DNA of 64,000 nt from Odontesthes bonariensis (GCF_027942865.1 NC_134510.1:8218001-8282000), one strand, 5' to 3'. Shown: positions 32,024 to 43,492, numbered from the stretch's first letter. Notes: generated from the letters alone by a model not told the origin. Made by a program: numbers and translations.

Positions 32024-35000
32024 CATCCATCCATCCATTATCTTCCGCTGGTCTGGGGATCGGGTCGCGGGGGCAGCAGCTTGAGCAAAGAGACCCAGAC
32101 GTCCCTGTCCCCGGCCACTTCCTCCAGCTCTTCTGGGGGGACCCCGAGGCGTTCCCAGGCCAGCCGAGAGACATAGTCTCTCCAACGTGTCCTGGGTCTT
32201 CTCCGGGGCCTCCTCCCAGTGGGACGGGCCCGGAACACCTCACCGGGGAGGCATTCTCACCAGATTCCCGAGTCAGATGGACTCCTCTCGATGCGGAGGA
32301 GCAGCGGTTCTACTCCGAGCCCCTCCCGGATGACCGAGCTTCTCACCCTATCTCTAAGGGAGAGCCCAGACACCCTGCGGAGGAAACTCATTTCGGCCGC
32401 TTGTATTCGCGATCTCGTTCTTTCGGTCACTACCCACAGCTCGTGACCATAGGTGAGGGTAGGAACATAGATTGACCGGTAAATCGAGAGCTTCGCCTTC
32501 TGGCTCAGCTCCTTCTTCACCACGACGGGCCGGTGCAGAGCCTGCATCACTGCAGACGCCGCACCGATCCGTCTGTCAATCTCCTGCTCCATTCGTCCCT
32601 CACTCGTGAACAAGACCCCGAGATACTTGAACTCCTCCACTTGGGGAAGGATCTCATTCCCGACCCGAAGAGAGCATTCCACCCTTTTCCGGCTGAAGAC
32701 CATGGTCTCAGATTTGGAGGTGCTGATGGTCATCCCAGCCGCTTCACACTCAGCTGCGAACCGCTCCAGTGAGAGCTGAAGGTCACGGCCTGACGACGCC
32801 AACAGAACCAAATCGTCCGCAAAAAGCAGAGACCCGATTCTGAGGTCGCCAAACAGGACCCCCTCGACGCCCTGGCTGCGCCTAGAAATTCTGTCCATAA
32901 AAATTATGAACAGAATTGGTGACAAAGGGCAGCCCTGACGGAGTCCAATCCTCACAGGAAACATGTCCGACTTACTGCCGGCAATGCGGACCAAACTCTG
33001 ACACCGGTCATACAGGGACCGAACAGCCCATATCAAGGAGTCCGGCACTCCATACTCCCGGAGCACCCCCCACAAGAGTCCCAGAGGGACACGGTCGAAC
33101 GCCTTCTCCAAGTCCACAAAACACATGTAGACCGGTTGGGCGAACTCCCATGCTCCCTCCAGGATCCTGCGGAGGGTATAGAGCTGGTCCACTGTTCCAC
33201 GGCCAGGACGAAAACCACACTGCACCTCCTGAATCTGAGATTCGACTATCTGGCGGATCCTTCTCTCCAGTACCCCCGAAAAGACCTTACCAGGGAGGCT
33301 GAGGAGTGTGATCCCCCTATAGTTGGAACACACCCTCCGGTCCCCCTTTTTAAAGAGGGGGACCACCACCCCGATCTGCCAGTCCAGAGGCAGTGCCCCC
33401 GATGTCCACGCGATGCTGCAGAGGCGTGTCAACCAAGACAGCCCCACAACATCCAGAGCCCCGAGGAACTCAGGACGGACCCCATCCACCCCCAGGGCCT
33501 CGCCACCGAGGAGTTCTTTGACCACCTCGGCAACCCCAGCCCCAGAAATGGGAGGTCCCACGTCCGAGCTCCCCAACTCTGCTTCCTCATCGGAAGGCGT
33601 GTCGGTAGGATTGAGGAGGCCCTCGAAGTATTCCCCCCACCGACTCACGACGTCCCTAGTTGAAGTCAGCAAAGCCCCGCCCTCACCATACACGGTGTTG
33701 ACAGTGCACCGCTTCCCCCCCCTGAGCCGCCGGATGGTGGACCAGAATCTCCTCGAGGCCGTCCGGAAATCGTTCTCCATGGCCTCCCCGAACTCCTCCC
33801 AAGCCCGAGTTTTTGCCTCAGCAACCGCCGAGGCTGCGTTCCGCTTGGCCTGTCGGTACCCATCAGCTGCTTCCAGAGTCCCACTGGCCAAAAAGGCCCG
33901 ATAGGACTCCTTCTTCAGCTTGACGGCCTCCCTCACCACTGGGGTCCACCAGCGGGTTCGGGGATTGCCGCCACGACAGGCACCGACCACCTTGCGGCCA
34001 CAGCTCCGGTCAGCCGCCTCAACAATGGAGGCACGGAACATAGCCCATTCGGGCTCAATGTCCCCCACCTCCCCCGGGACATGGTTGAAGCTCTGCCGGA
34101 GGTGGGAGTTGAAACTCCTCCTTACAGGGGATTCCGCCAGCCGTTCCCAGCAGACCCTCACAATACGTTTGGGCCTGCCAGGTCTGACCGGCTTCCTCTC
34201 CCACCAGCGGAGCCAACTCACCACCAGGTGGTGATCAGTTGACAGCTCCGCCCCTCTCTTCACCCGAGTGTCCAGGACATACGGCCGCAAGTCCGATGAT
34301 ACGACTACAAAGTCGATCATCGAACTGCGGCCTAGGGTGTCCTGGTGCCAAGTGCACATATGGACACCCTTATGCCTGAACATGGAGTTCGTTATGGACA
34401 ATCCGTGACGAGCACAGAAGTCCAACAACAAAACACCACTCTGATTCAGATCGGGGGGGCCGTTCCTCCCAATCACGCCCCTCCAGGTCTCACTGTCATT
34501 GCCCACGTGAGCATTGAAGTCCCCCAGCAGGACGAGGGAGTCTCCCGGAGGAGCACTCTCTAGTGCCTCCTCCAGGGACTCCAAAAAGGGTGGGTACTCT
34601 GAACTGCCGTTCGGTGCATAAGCACAAACAACAGTCAGGACCCGTCCCTCCACCCTAAGGTGGAGGGAGGCTACCCTCTCGTCTACCGGGGTGATCCCCA
34701 ATGTACAGGCGCACAGCCGGGGGGCGATAAGTATGCCCACACCTGCTCTACGCCTCTCACCGTGGGCAACTCCAGAGTGGAAGAGAGTCCAACCCCTCTC
34801 GAGGAGGCTGGTTCCGGAGCCCAAGCCATGCGTCGAGGTGAGTCCGACTATATCTAGCCGGAACCGCTCAGCCTCGCGCACCAGCTCAGGCTCCTTCCCC
34901 AGCAGAGAGGTGACGTTCCACGTACCAAGAGCCAGCTTCAGTAGCCGAGGATCAGACAGCCAAGGTCCCTGCCTTTGGCAGCCGCCCAGCTCACATTGCA

Positions 35001-35290
35001 CCCGACCCCCATGGCCCCTCCCACGGGTGGTGAGCCCGTAGGAAGGGGGACCCGTGTCGTTTCTTCGGGCTGTGCCCGACCGAGCCCCACGGGCACAGAC
35101 CTGGCCACCAGGCGCTCGCCGGCGGGCCCCACCCCTGGGCCTGGCTGTTCTTTGTCTGGTCCCTCATCTAGGATCTGTTTGCCATGGGTGACCCTAACAG
35201 GGGCTTAAAGCCCCAGACAACATAGCTCCCAGACTCATTGGGGCACGCAAACCCCCCCACCACGGTAAGGTGACAGCTCAAGGGGGAGTT
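32024..35290 (-). mobile_element. Nearly full-length Rex3-type (RTE clade) LINE
   Basis: GC-rich minus-strand LINE with endonuclease and RT in one long frame and a 3' tail of gatg repeats (catccatccatccatt, 32024-32039, on the plus strand). The gatg tail is characteristic of Rex3. The 5' edge is placed near 35290 where GC content drops. It lies in an intron of the decayed transposase-like gene. Confidence 0.85.
32257..35001 (-). pseudogene. Rex3-type endonuclease-reverse transcriptase, 3' end frameshifted
   Basis: The 914-residue frame has an apurinic-like endonuclease ([11 protein letters not shown] near 30, [11 protein letters not shown] near 160, [10 protein letters not shown] near 255). 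RT follows: [19 protein letters not shown], the [12 protein letters not shown] catalytic Asp, [11 protein letters not shown] and the [12 protein letters not shown] catalytic pair. All catalytic residues are present. The listed first codon is GTG; a true start may be upstream. Near 32257 a deletion and frameshift cut off the last ~70 residues, still readable at 32038-32238 (RPRTRWRDYVSRLAWERLGV). Apart from that it is intact, so the insertion is young. Confidence 0.85.
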
Positions 35291-35466
35291 AATATATGAA
35301 ATTATTAAAACTATGCAACATTTTCCATTGCAACATTAAATATTTTATCACTACCCACCTGACATACTTGACACAGGCACACTTTTGTATCTGTAAGTCA
35401 GTTGTGAGAATTTATATCAGAAATGTAATGTTACCATGGATTAAAACATATTAGAAAAATTTTCTT

Positions 35467-35615
35467 ACGTGGGATATCAAAGGCCAGTTTCCAGTTGGCA
35501 TCAGCCACGACCACAGCAGGATGATGCCCACACTGGTAGCAGGAAAACTCGAAGTTGAAATCAGTGAGATAAAAAGTGATGGAATGCTTTCCTCACTGTT
35601 TGGTGATGTATCTGT
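35467..35615 (-). pseudogene. Exon half downstream of the hAT insertion
   Basis: With 39216-39269 this forms one exon, starting after tttttcattacag and ending cca/gtaagaaa. The frame encodes NKTTSGCMMDTVSLFNDNRY across the insertion point. An in-frame TGA (one transition from CGA) follows, then SITFYLTDFNFEFSCYQCGH and HPAVVVADANWKLAFDIP. The CYQCG...D pattern is a KDZ/HMGXB3-like Cys block. Confidence 0.55.
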
Positions 35616-36074
35616 CAGGGTTTCCGTTAGAAAAAAAACCTGCCGGTCAAAGTGACCGTCCGAGGTTTCACCTTCCGGACATTTTGATAACACCACGGTC
35701 AAATATTCCATCGTTCCTAATTAGGCTAGTGTAGAAAAATTTGAAGTGACTAATAGCTTAAAAAATGACAATTTGACACAAAAAAATAATTCAACACATT
35801 TATTGGCCTTACGACCCCTGTTGCGCAAACGACCCCGTGCAGTTAATATTAAGAGACGTATCTGATGAACCAATCATTCTTCCATATATCAAAAAAATAA
35901 AAAATAAACTTTTTTTGTGGTTTAATGAACTAACCCCCCTTACCCACATACAATTAAGACTTATAACAGTTATAGTAACGGTCTTGACGTGCACCTGATA
36001 TGGTGCGGTTTAAGGTAGCCTAAATTTAAAATGAATAGGCATGAGGCCATCAAATTATTCATTGGTTTACATCA

Positions 36075-36508
36075 CTACCTTTTACGTTTTTTGGCCATGT
36101 TGAAATTATCAGCTGCCGACAAGAAATTGAAAGTTTGTAATGTCTCTCCGCAGCTGGCGATGCGCATAAGGCGCGTAACTTTGTGCTCTGCGAGGCGACT
36201 TCGCTGCTTGGTCTTGATTCGGTTCTGCAGCGAAAACCCCCTCTCTGCGGGAACACTGGAAACTGGGATCACACAAGCTATTTTGGCGAGCTTGGCCCAC
36301 TCTGGATAGATTTCGATGAAGTCCCGAATGAGGACTTCACAGGCTGTGGCGAATTGCAATCCCCCATAGCCACGGAGCGCTGTCATCACAGCGAGGGCAT
36401 CTCGTCGCAGGGCAATGGTATTAATAAGAGGAGTGGTGTCTGCAGACTCAACAGTTGTAAAATGGGAAACAACCGTTCTGATCGCTGGTTCTGCATATTC
36501 TTGAAGAG
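36075..36508 (-). CDS. hAT transposase, exon 2
   Basis: Acceptor tttttttttag/ctcttc at 36508-36510; the phase-1 junction joins G|CT. It encodes the C-terminal hAT dimerisation region, including IYPEWAKLAKIACVIPVSSV and the signature PAERGFSLQNRIKTKQRSRL, and ends at TAG (36075-36077). The 434-base exon and the 1657-base exon 1 sum to 697 codons including the stop, without interruption. Confidence 0.85.
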
Positions 36509-36934
36509 CTAAAAAAAAGAAAGGAAAAAGAAAGAATAAGAAGCAAATAGGAGACAATGATGAGTTATTAGAACTTTTGTTGTTACGGTAAGTGAGGAAT
36601 GTTAAGATGAGACATTATTTCTTTCATTGTGCTATTCATTCATTACAGGAATTGTTAACTTAAGCATTTTGAATGAATACATTTTTAATAAAATTATCAT
36701 TTGTTATGAGAGTTATTGTTGTTAACTTTTACTGAAAAGTATTTTTAATAAACCAACTGTAAATATCTTGTTATTGTAGGACTGGGTAGGCCTATGTTAA
36801 GTGAGCGCATGCCACAGACATAAATAATGATAATATAATAATAATAATAATATGTAATAAAATATAATATAATATATAATATAATATAATAAATATAATA
36901 TAATATAATATAATATAGAATAGCTCCTTCTTAC
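36509..36934 (-). other. AT-rich intron of the hAT transposase
   Basis: A 426-base GT-AG intron with a (taata)n/(ataat)n low-complexity run at about 36825-36917. The donor is aatg/gtaagaa; the acceptor has a long pyrimidine tract. Confidence 0.75.
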
Positions 36935-38479
36935 CATTCTGTGATGGAGGATATCTACGAGGATTGAGGAGGGTGTCGAAGCAGTGAAGTAGATCCAAGC
37001 AGTCTTCGGGGAATCTGTCTTGTAAGGCATCTATCAGATGTTGAACAAACCGTTCTCTGACTTTTCTGAAAGCTTGGATTGAGCGCTCGCTTGCGTTGGT
37101 CACTTTTATATCCATGTACTTGCCGTCTTCATAGCCTGCCAGGAAATTTTCCTCTTCTGGACCCGGGGCATCTCGGAACTGTGTGAATGCCGCGACAGAT
37201 GCTTGCACTACTGGTCGGATACTGGAGAGATTGACGTCGTCTTTCTGAAACACTAAATTCAGCTTGGTCATCACAGGTAGCATATCGGCCAATGCGTGAG
37301 TCAGGGCTATGAAGCTGTAGCTCTGGATTTGACCTAGCAGTCCTTGCGCTTTTGCATTTCCTCTCAAGGCCTCTTCAGTTAGCTCCATGACCACAGCTGG
37401 CCAGTTGTGTTTCATGGCCTTCACCGCCCTGTGTAGGGATAGCCAGCGCACTGCGCAAGGCTGCTTGAGGCTGACCATGTCCTCGTCGTGGAGTTCAGCT
37501 GTAAGTTGGCGCAGCCGGTTTGTTCTTGTTGCTGAGTGCTTGTAGAAGGAGTACACTGATGAGATTGTGTTTTTGTAAGATGTGATGTTGTTGACGGACT
37601 TTTCTGCGTCCAGGGCAGCAAGAGCCGCTCTGTGGGCCACGCAGTGCACTTGTATGGAGAAGGGATTCGCCTGCTTAAGCAAAGCACCAACCCCACCATG
37701 CCTCCCCATCATTACGCTTGCACCATCTGAACCCAGGCCAATGACACGAGACAGTTCAACATCCATTTCCCGAAGCACAGCGACTAGGCGATCATAAATG
37801 CATCTTGCGGTCCCGCAGTCCACATCGTAATTTCCAAGAAAGCACGTCTCCACCTTTCCTTCCATTTCCAGCTTTAGATAAATGATCAACTTTTTGTTAA
37901 CAGTGATGTTTACTGTTTCGTCGATGATCAGTCCAACAAAGTCACTCCTTTTTATTTTTTCCTGTATCTGATTCATCACCACATCTTCTAATGCCTTCTC
38001 CATGTCATCAACAGAGTCACTGTGGTGATAAATACCATCGGTAGTGACGAAGTCTGGAGCCTCGAGAGCTCGCAGAAGCTCTGTCTGCGCAACAAACTGG
38101 TTTGAAGGAATGACATGTTTGGCCATATGGAAGACAATTTTGAGCTGCGTTGACAACTTTTTCTTTGAACTTTCCATGGCCTTCTCGCAGTGGCTTTTCA
38201 TGACAACCTGCTGTGGCTTTAAATGGAGCGCGGAGACATGGTCATTGCTTTGGCTGTGTTCAATTAGAGCGGACATTCTCAAATTAGTCGATCCTTTTGT
38301 AAAACCATTGCGTCGTCCGGCCATTTCGCAATGCGAACAGAACATTATTTCTTTACTGCTAACAACCTCACACCTCAGCCATGTGAACTTTTCACCCCAA
38401 TCGGAACGAAACACCCGAGACTTTTGCCTTTTCTCTGGAGGCGGAGGCGGCACATCTGGCACAGGTACAGACCGGTCAT

Positions 38480-38511
<32 letters not shown>

Positions 38512-38591
38512 CCTCTCTTGTGAGTCGCATCTGGAGTCGTCACATCTTTCAGAAAAAAACTTTTAAGGCTACTCTGCCTGGGACCGGCCAT
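36935..38591 (-). CDS. hAT transposase, exon 1 (N-terminal and catalytic)
   Basis: ATG at 38591. A nine-residue Ala run (CAG-type repeat at 38480-38508) precedes a TTF-type zinc finger (CSHCEMAGRRNGFTKGSTNL then H-x-x-S-x-x-H). The RNase H-like core follows, with VGLIIDETVN, IGLGSDGASVMMGRHGG, HCVAHRAALAAL and CAVRWLSLHRAV. It is similar in layout to the ZNF862/C17orf113-like hAT lineage of fish. No stops or shifts in 552 codons. Function: cut-and-paste transposition in the nucleus. Whether it is expressed is unknown. Confidence 0.88.
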
Positions 38592-39215
38592 ATTTTAACA
38601 ATAGCCGACGTAACCTATTTGTTTGTTAGCAGAAGACGAAGCCGCATTCAATAAACAAAGGGGTCTTTTTACACTTTTCGCGGTAGAATCTTTGCTGCAC
38701 GCGCAAACGCTCGGCCAATCACACGCCATACACCTTTCGATGTGTTTGTATTAGGGTAAATTATTTTATTCTAATAGGCTACTGTGTTACTACATTAGAC
38801 TTAGCCTAAATGGTAGTATTATTCTGAAAATCAAATTGAGTTAGATAGAGGGATTATTAGTAGGACATTATTAAAAATTCGCGGGTTTTGTGCCGCGCTG
38901 GTGTGTGTGTCTCTAAGCAACTGTGAGTGACAGCACCGCGCGCAGGGAGCCAGGCAGACTCACAGAGGAGCGCAGCCGGGGAGGCGGGGCTTTGTGTGGA
39001 TGTGTGTGGGACAGACAAGTGTGAAAATACGGAACAAATGCAACATTTTGTTGTCAAATAAGGGACGATTCCGTATTTCAAGGGACGGGTGGCAACCCTA
39101 TTTAGTCAATTTCAAACGGACACTTTGACCGGTGAGATTTCATTTTCTCGGACATTTATTTTTTTCTCCGGCCAATGTCCGGTAATTACCGGACAACGGA
39201 ATGTCAGGTATCTGT

Positions 39216-39269
39216 TGTCATTAAACAATGACACAGTGTCCATCATACATCCACTAGTTGTCTTGTTCT
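39216..39269 (-). pseudogene. Exon half upstream of the hAT insertion
   Basis: See 35467-35615. The acceptor tttcattacag is at about 39270; the coding part continues exactly across the 8-bp target duplication. Confidence 0.5.
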
Positions 39270-39639
39270 GTAATGAAAAACCAACATACAAATATGATAT
39301 GTTATCAATGTTTCGCTGACATAAATGCTGGTTGAAATTTTTTGGCCTACAAGTTATGATTTCCTTACGGCCAAACCAGAAGGCAAAAGCTGACACAAAG
39401 GCAATGTCAACAGTACGCGGTTATTAAAGTTGTGGAAACCAGAGGAATATTCCTGGAACCTCACAACGTTACTGCATACTGGGCACTTTTTTTTACAGCT
39501 ACCTGTTAATTGAAAGAAAATTATTTAAAAATTTAATTATATATAGAACTGTACATTATTTGACATAGCAGATGTAATTGAAAAAACATATCTGAAGTTG
39601 ATGTCAGTTAATGTTTAGATAAACATCAAATTACAATTT

Positions 39640-40659
39640 TTATAGAGTTACCTGTATGGACATAATTAATTCCATACACCACAGCTTGCGTGGTGACTGT
39701 GTTGGAGGGATTCAGAGCTGGAGGGGTGGGACCAGGACAGTAGGGACAAGTGTTTTCTGTGGGGACAAAACATGGTGGTGGTTGCTGCTCCTTAGTCCTC
39801 AGCTGTAGAGGCAAATCTTGTAGGCATGGGATGCGCTTCTTGTCATGATTCAGATTTTGAGACCGTTGACAGGTTAATGATCTTCACAAATGATGCTAGT
39901 TTCAACTATGTGACTTTCCAGGTCATCTATGTCTTGGGTTTGAATGTCCAATTTTGACATTAAAGTGCCTGGGGACTCTTGAAAAATCCACCACATGGCC
40001 ATCATGCGGTGGATACACCGGTGTGAAGTCCCAGTCCCGACACTTACGGTTCCATTTTCCCCACAAATGTGTCAAACGTGACTACAGTTCTTCCGAACTG
40101 ACACCAGTTGTCTTTCTGTAATGTGAAGACTGAGAAAAAAAAAATATCACCTTTTGGAGTATCCCTCATCGTGAAAAAAAAGAAAAACACTGTCCAATTG
40201 AAGTTTGTTTGCTTCCTGATTGAGGTTTTCACATTTGACACCCCACTCAGAGGACATCAATCCCTTACCTAGCATGTCGTTGAGAGAGGCAGATGTGAGG
40301 ACTGCTGGCTTTGCATAGGACTTGGCACTCTTTGTCCCCAAGCGCTTGCATTCCTTTCCAGGATTGCAATTCGCATAAATTTCCTGCAATTTGGAACCTC
40401 ACAGTCCATCTTTGTGGACTTAATAACATGTACTGGCAAAACAAGGCTGTGGTCATACTTTGGTGTGACAAATCCCATTTCTTACATCTATACAAATCAT
40501 GGGGGCAATGTAGGTCTCTGATATGTCTTTTGAGATTTTTATGTGAACTAAGCTCAGCAGTACAGTGCGGACATGATCACTTTTCAGTTTTACAGTCCAC
40601 GTTGTCTGTGGGGTCTTCTTTGACATTGTCGGCTTCTCTTTTTAAAGCCTTTGCCTTAC
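39640..40659 (-). pseudogene. Degraded Cys/His-rich exons of the Zisupton/KDZ-like gene
   Basis: Readable blocks in shifting frames are a C2H2-like finger SCPHCTAELSSHKNLKRHIR preceded by an in-frame TGA; HVIKSTKMDCEVPNCRKFMR; PAVLTSASLNDMLGKGLMSS; QKDNWCQFGRTVVTFDTFVG; HRCIHRMMAMWWIFQESPGT; and PCFVPTENTCPYCPGPTPPA. The order is what an intact Cys-rich KDZ/HMGXB3-like protein would show. At least three frame changes are needed to read it. Confidence 0.55.
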
Positions 40660-41166
40660 CTGCAAAATAAAACTCAAAGACAGTTATTATTGTGAAACAT
40701 TACAGTACTGATAAAAGATGTTTAAACCACGATGCAAAAGTCACTGTATTTCTGCCCTCTGACTATCTCTTGAGTATATTTATCTTGTACCACACACAGG
40801 GAGCTGCAATCGAAAACATAACTGAGGAGAGACACCACAGATGACCATCAGACTAAAAATTTGCAAAATTATTCAAATACAATTTAAAGTAAAATATTTC
40901 ATATACATAAATGCAGGTACATATAATTATCTTCCTGTGGGCTCACTGAGTGACTGAAGTAGGTACAGACATATTTAACCATTTTAAAAATGTAATTAAA
41001 CTCTGTCAGGACATGAAAATATGCTCCTTTCTGGACACAGATAATCTCTTTTATATGAAGTGTAGTGTTATTAGCATTACCTGCATCAAACTCAACAATA
41101 TGGCCCTTTCTGAATAAAGTATTTTATAAAACAATAACAAATACTAATGTTTTAATGTCATGTAAT

Positions 41167-41634
41167 TGTCAGGAGTGGGGTGGTGAAGGTAGGACACGGA
41201 TGCGGACTTCCAAAGAACTTGGATTTATTTCAAGAAAAAAAATAAAAGTTCTAACAAAAAGCGTGGCTGAGCCAGATTCAAAAATGTGACAGAAAAACAA
41301 ACAAAATGACTTGGCAAGGCATGGAATAAATAAATACTTAGCTTGATAAATACGTGGCTTCGTGGCATGAAGGGTCGAAATCAGGAGCAAGGTGTCACGG
41401 TAAGAGGGTAAGACAAAGATCCGGCAAACTGACAGGGGAGACTGGAAACTAAATAGAGGGCTGGGAGTGATTGGAGAGTGAGTGCAGCTGAGGGAAAAAA
41501 CACAGGTGAAGTGAGTGAAACTAATGAACTGGTAAGTGAAGGGAAACTAAAAGATGGCAAAACTAAAAACTAAACATGGACTATAAAACTAAAATGTAAC
41601 CTAAAACCTAAAACATTGTCCCGTGGGCGTGACA
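41167..41634. repeat. Solo LTR with 5-bp target duplication
   Basis: 468 bases from tgtcaggagtgg to ggcgtgaca, flanked by gtaat on both sides (41162-41166, 41635-41639). TG...CA ends and a 5-bp duplication fit an LTR left by recombination. Unrelated to the LTR at 15773. Confidence 0.8.
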
Positions 41635-41811
41635 GTAATACCTTGTTTTTTGCTTGATTCAATACCTCCAGGAGAAAAATGGAAAGAAAATGTGTTAAAC
41701 ATCAGGATTATATAATTGTATACTTCATTAAAGTAGACTTTAAATACAAAAAACCCCCAACAACATTGATTTGATTGATTGGAACATTGGATGTCGCAGC
41801 AGAACACCTAC

Positions 41812-42192
41812 CATGCACGGCTTTTAAATCTGTCATGAAGTAGCATGGCCGTGAAAGAGTTGTAAAATTGCAGAAGGGACAATGGTAGTGGCTTCTGTTT
41901 GATGGAGTTCTGTCCTTGCAGAAGCAGGCCACCACAAATTTCTCTGTGAAATTAAAATGGGTCAAAAAATTAAATAAGAAATAAAAATAATAATTATCAT
42001 TTCAATACATGAAATCACATCCTACACCTTTATTGTTCAGGTGTACTACATACCTTCATTGTTTTCCAAAAAGTACCTTGCATCTGCAAGATGCTTTTTG
42101 GTAAGATGAATCTTATTTGCCATTTCCTTTGTTTGGCAGAAGACACATTCAGAACCAACACAGGCCAAAAACGATGCTACATCGGAGAACAT
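41812..42192 (-). pseudogene. First coding exons of the Zisupton/KDZ-like gene
   Basis: Exon 42054-42192 starts MFSDVASFLACVGSECVFCQ and continues KIHLTKKHLADARYFLENNE, then gtatgt. Exon 41812-41943, after tttcacag, encodes FVVACFCKDRTPSNRSHYHC and PFCNFTTLSRPCYFMTDLKA, then gtaggt. Paired Cys-x2-Cys and His residues make two C2H2-like fingers. These two exons show no break. Confidence 0.55.
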
Positions 42193-42866
42193 CTGATGTG
42201 AACCTATACAAAAAAATTAACAAAGTTGACAATAACATTGCCGTGTTTAAAACTATTTATAAGTACATTAAAAAGTGTTTTTAAAAGGGCAAAATAACAG
42301 TTATCACAGTTATTTATCTCACTGATAAATTTAATTTACTTATAAGCCCAACTCACCTTCCACTTTCCAAACTAGTGAAAAATAAAGACGCGGCGTAAAG
42401 TCGAGAGTCTGCAACATTTAAGTTAAGAGTCATTGGACAATGAAATTATAGCACTTGTAATTTAAATACTTGTAATAATTCATTGTAAAGTAAAAAGGCC
42501 GACATATCATGAATAAACAACATTTTTAATTAATCGCACAGAAAAAAACTTCTTTACTTTTTGTGGTGGATGCTCTTACAACCACCACATCGTGTTAGCA
42601 TTTATTTATTCTATATTTGCATTTTAGATCATTTGAATGATTTAGGGCCTGGTTACATGGAAACGTTTTTCACTATAACCGATATTTTTGCTTATCGTTT
42701 GGCTGTCGCAGTCACATGGAGCCGGCGTTCTGGGTACCCCTAAACGATATTTTTGGAGAATGGGTTCCAGAGTGGGAAGATCTAGGAATGCCGCCGTTCG
42801 GGTTGCCATTGTTACAGCCAGAACGGATTTGTTTACATCTGCGTCACAGCCACATGACCAACGCCA

Positions 42867-43334
42867 GTGACGTATACACATACGTATGCACTGCAAAAGC
42901 AGATCGTGGATGACGAGGGACCCATCCCCATATTTCTCCTTGGTGACCCTGCCTACCCACTTATGCCTTTCCTGATGAAGGAATACTCGAACGGTGGCTC
43001 CACGCCACAAGAACAGTACTTTGGGTTGAGTTTGTGTAGGGCACGCATGGTCATCGAGTGTGCTTTTGGTCGGCTGAAGGCCACATTCAGATGTCTGAGA
43101 AGAGCAATGGACATTAACATGTGTGATTTGCCAGCTGTCATCTACGCCTGCTTTGTCCTGCACAACTACTGCGAAGAAAGAAGTGAGGCAGTGGACGAAC
43201 TGTCTGTGGCGAGCGCTCTGCAAAGAGACCAGGAAGTACAGCCTCCCACACGAAACAACAGCTACCTGACTGACTGTAACGAGGCAGAGGCGAAAAGGGT
43301 TAGAAGGGTCCTTACAAAGTTCCTTGACCCTTGA
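42867..43334 (+). pseudogene. Harbinger (HARBI1-like) transposase, 3' part
   Basis: An open frame of ~155 residues without an ATG start: [20 protein letters not shown] (second catalytic Asp region), then [20 protein letters not shown] (catalytic Glu) and [13 protein letters not shown]. This is the DDE_4 C-terminal half of PIF/Harbinger transposases. The first catalytic Asp and N-terminus are missing, replaced by unrelated sequence at 42640-42860. Element ends not found. Confidence 0.8.
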
Positions 43335-43423
43335 ACATTTTGTGTTGTATACACTGCCACTTGTCTTTTAAGTCACCAATCATTTTGTATAACATATGTC
43401 CTGCCCAGCCCAGGGATACCTTA

Positions 43424-43425
<2 letters not shown>

Positions 43426-43489
<64 letters not shown>
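43426..43489. repeat. (GT)n microsatellite
   Basis: Thirty-two uninterrupted GT units. Confidence 0.98.

Positions 43490-43492
<3 letters not shown>

Larger units (their letters stand above)
35616..39207 (-). mobile_element. Apparently complete hAT transposon
   Basis: 3592 bases flanked by a perfect 8-bp duplication gtatctgt (35608-35615, 39208-39215). The ends cagggtttccgtta and caacggaatgtcag share an inverted TTCCGTT core but are imperfect. Subterminal motifs ggtcaaagtgaccgtccg and cggacactttgaccgg repeat in inverse. It encodes an uninterrupted transposase in two exons. It sits inside an exon of the older transposase-like gene. Confidence 0.85.
27083..42192 (-). pseudogene. Decayed Zisupton/KDZ-like transposase-derived gene
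   Basis: Minus-strand exons with GT-AG borders form one series: zinc-finger N-terminal exons (41812-42192), Cys/His blocks (39640-40659), a CYQCG exon split by a hAT element, a frameshifted exon (31557-31733), a SAP-like exon (31025-31160), a long exon (30306-30950), and C48-like C-terminal pieces (27083-28816). The order of fingers, CxC-type blocks, SAP-like segment and Ulp1-like protease fits the Zisupton/KDZ transposase group and the related HMGXB3-like fish genes. Stops, frameshifts and insertions show it is dead. Family assignment is by recognition of motif order only. Confidence 0.55.

Noticed and set aside
33136-33904. Plus-strand frames of 175 and 193 residues opposite the Rex3 gene
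   Set aside because: They are GC-rich antisense shadows of the endonuclease-RT frame, with Pro/Arg-biased composition and no motif.
42642-43223. 193-residue minus frame across the Harbinger fragment
   Set aside because: The opposite strand has clear DDE motifs; this frame has none.
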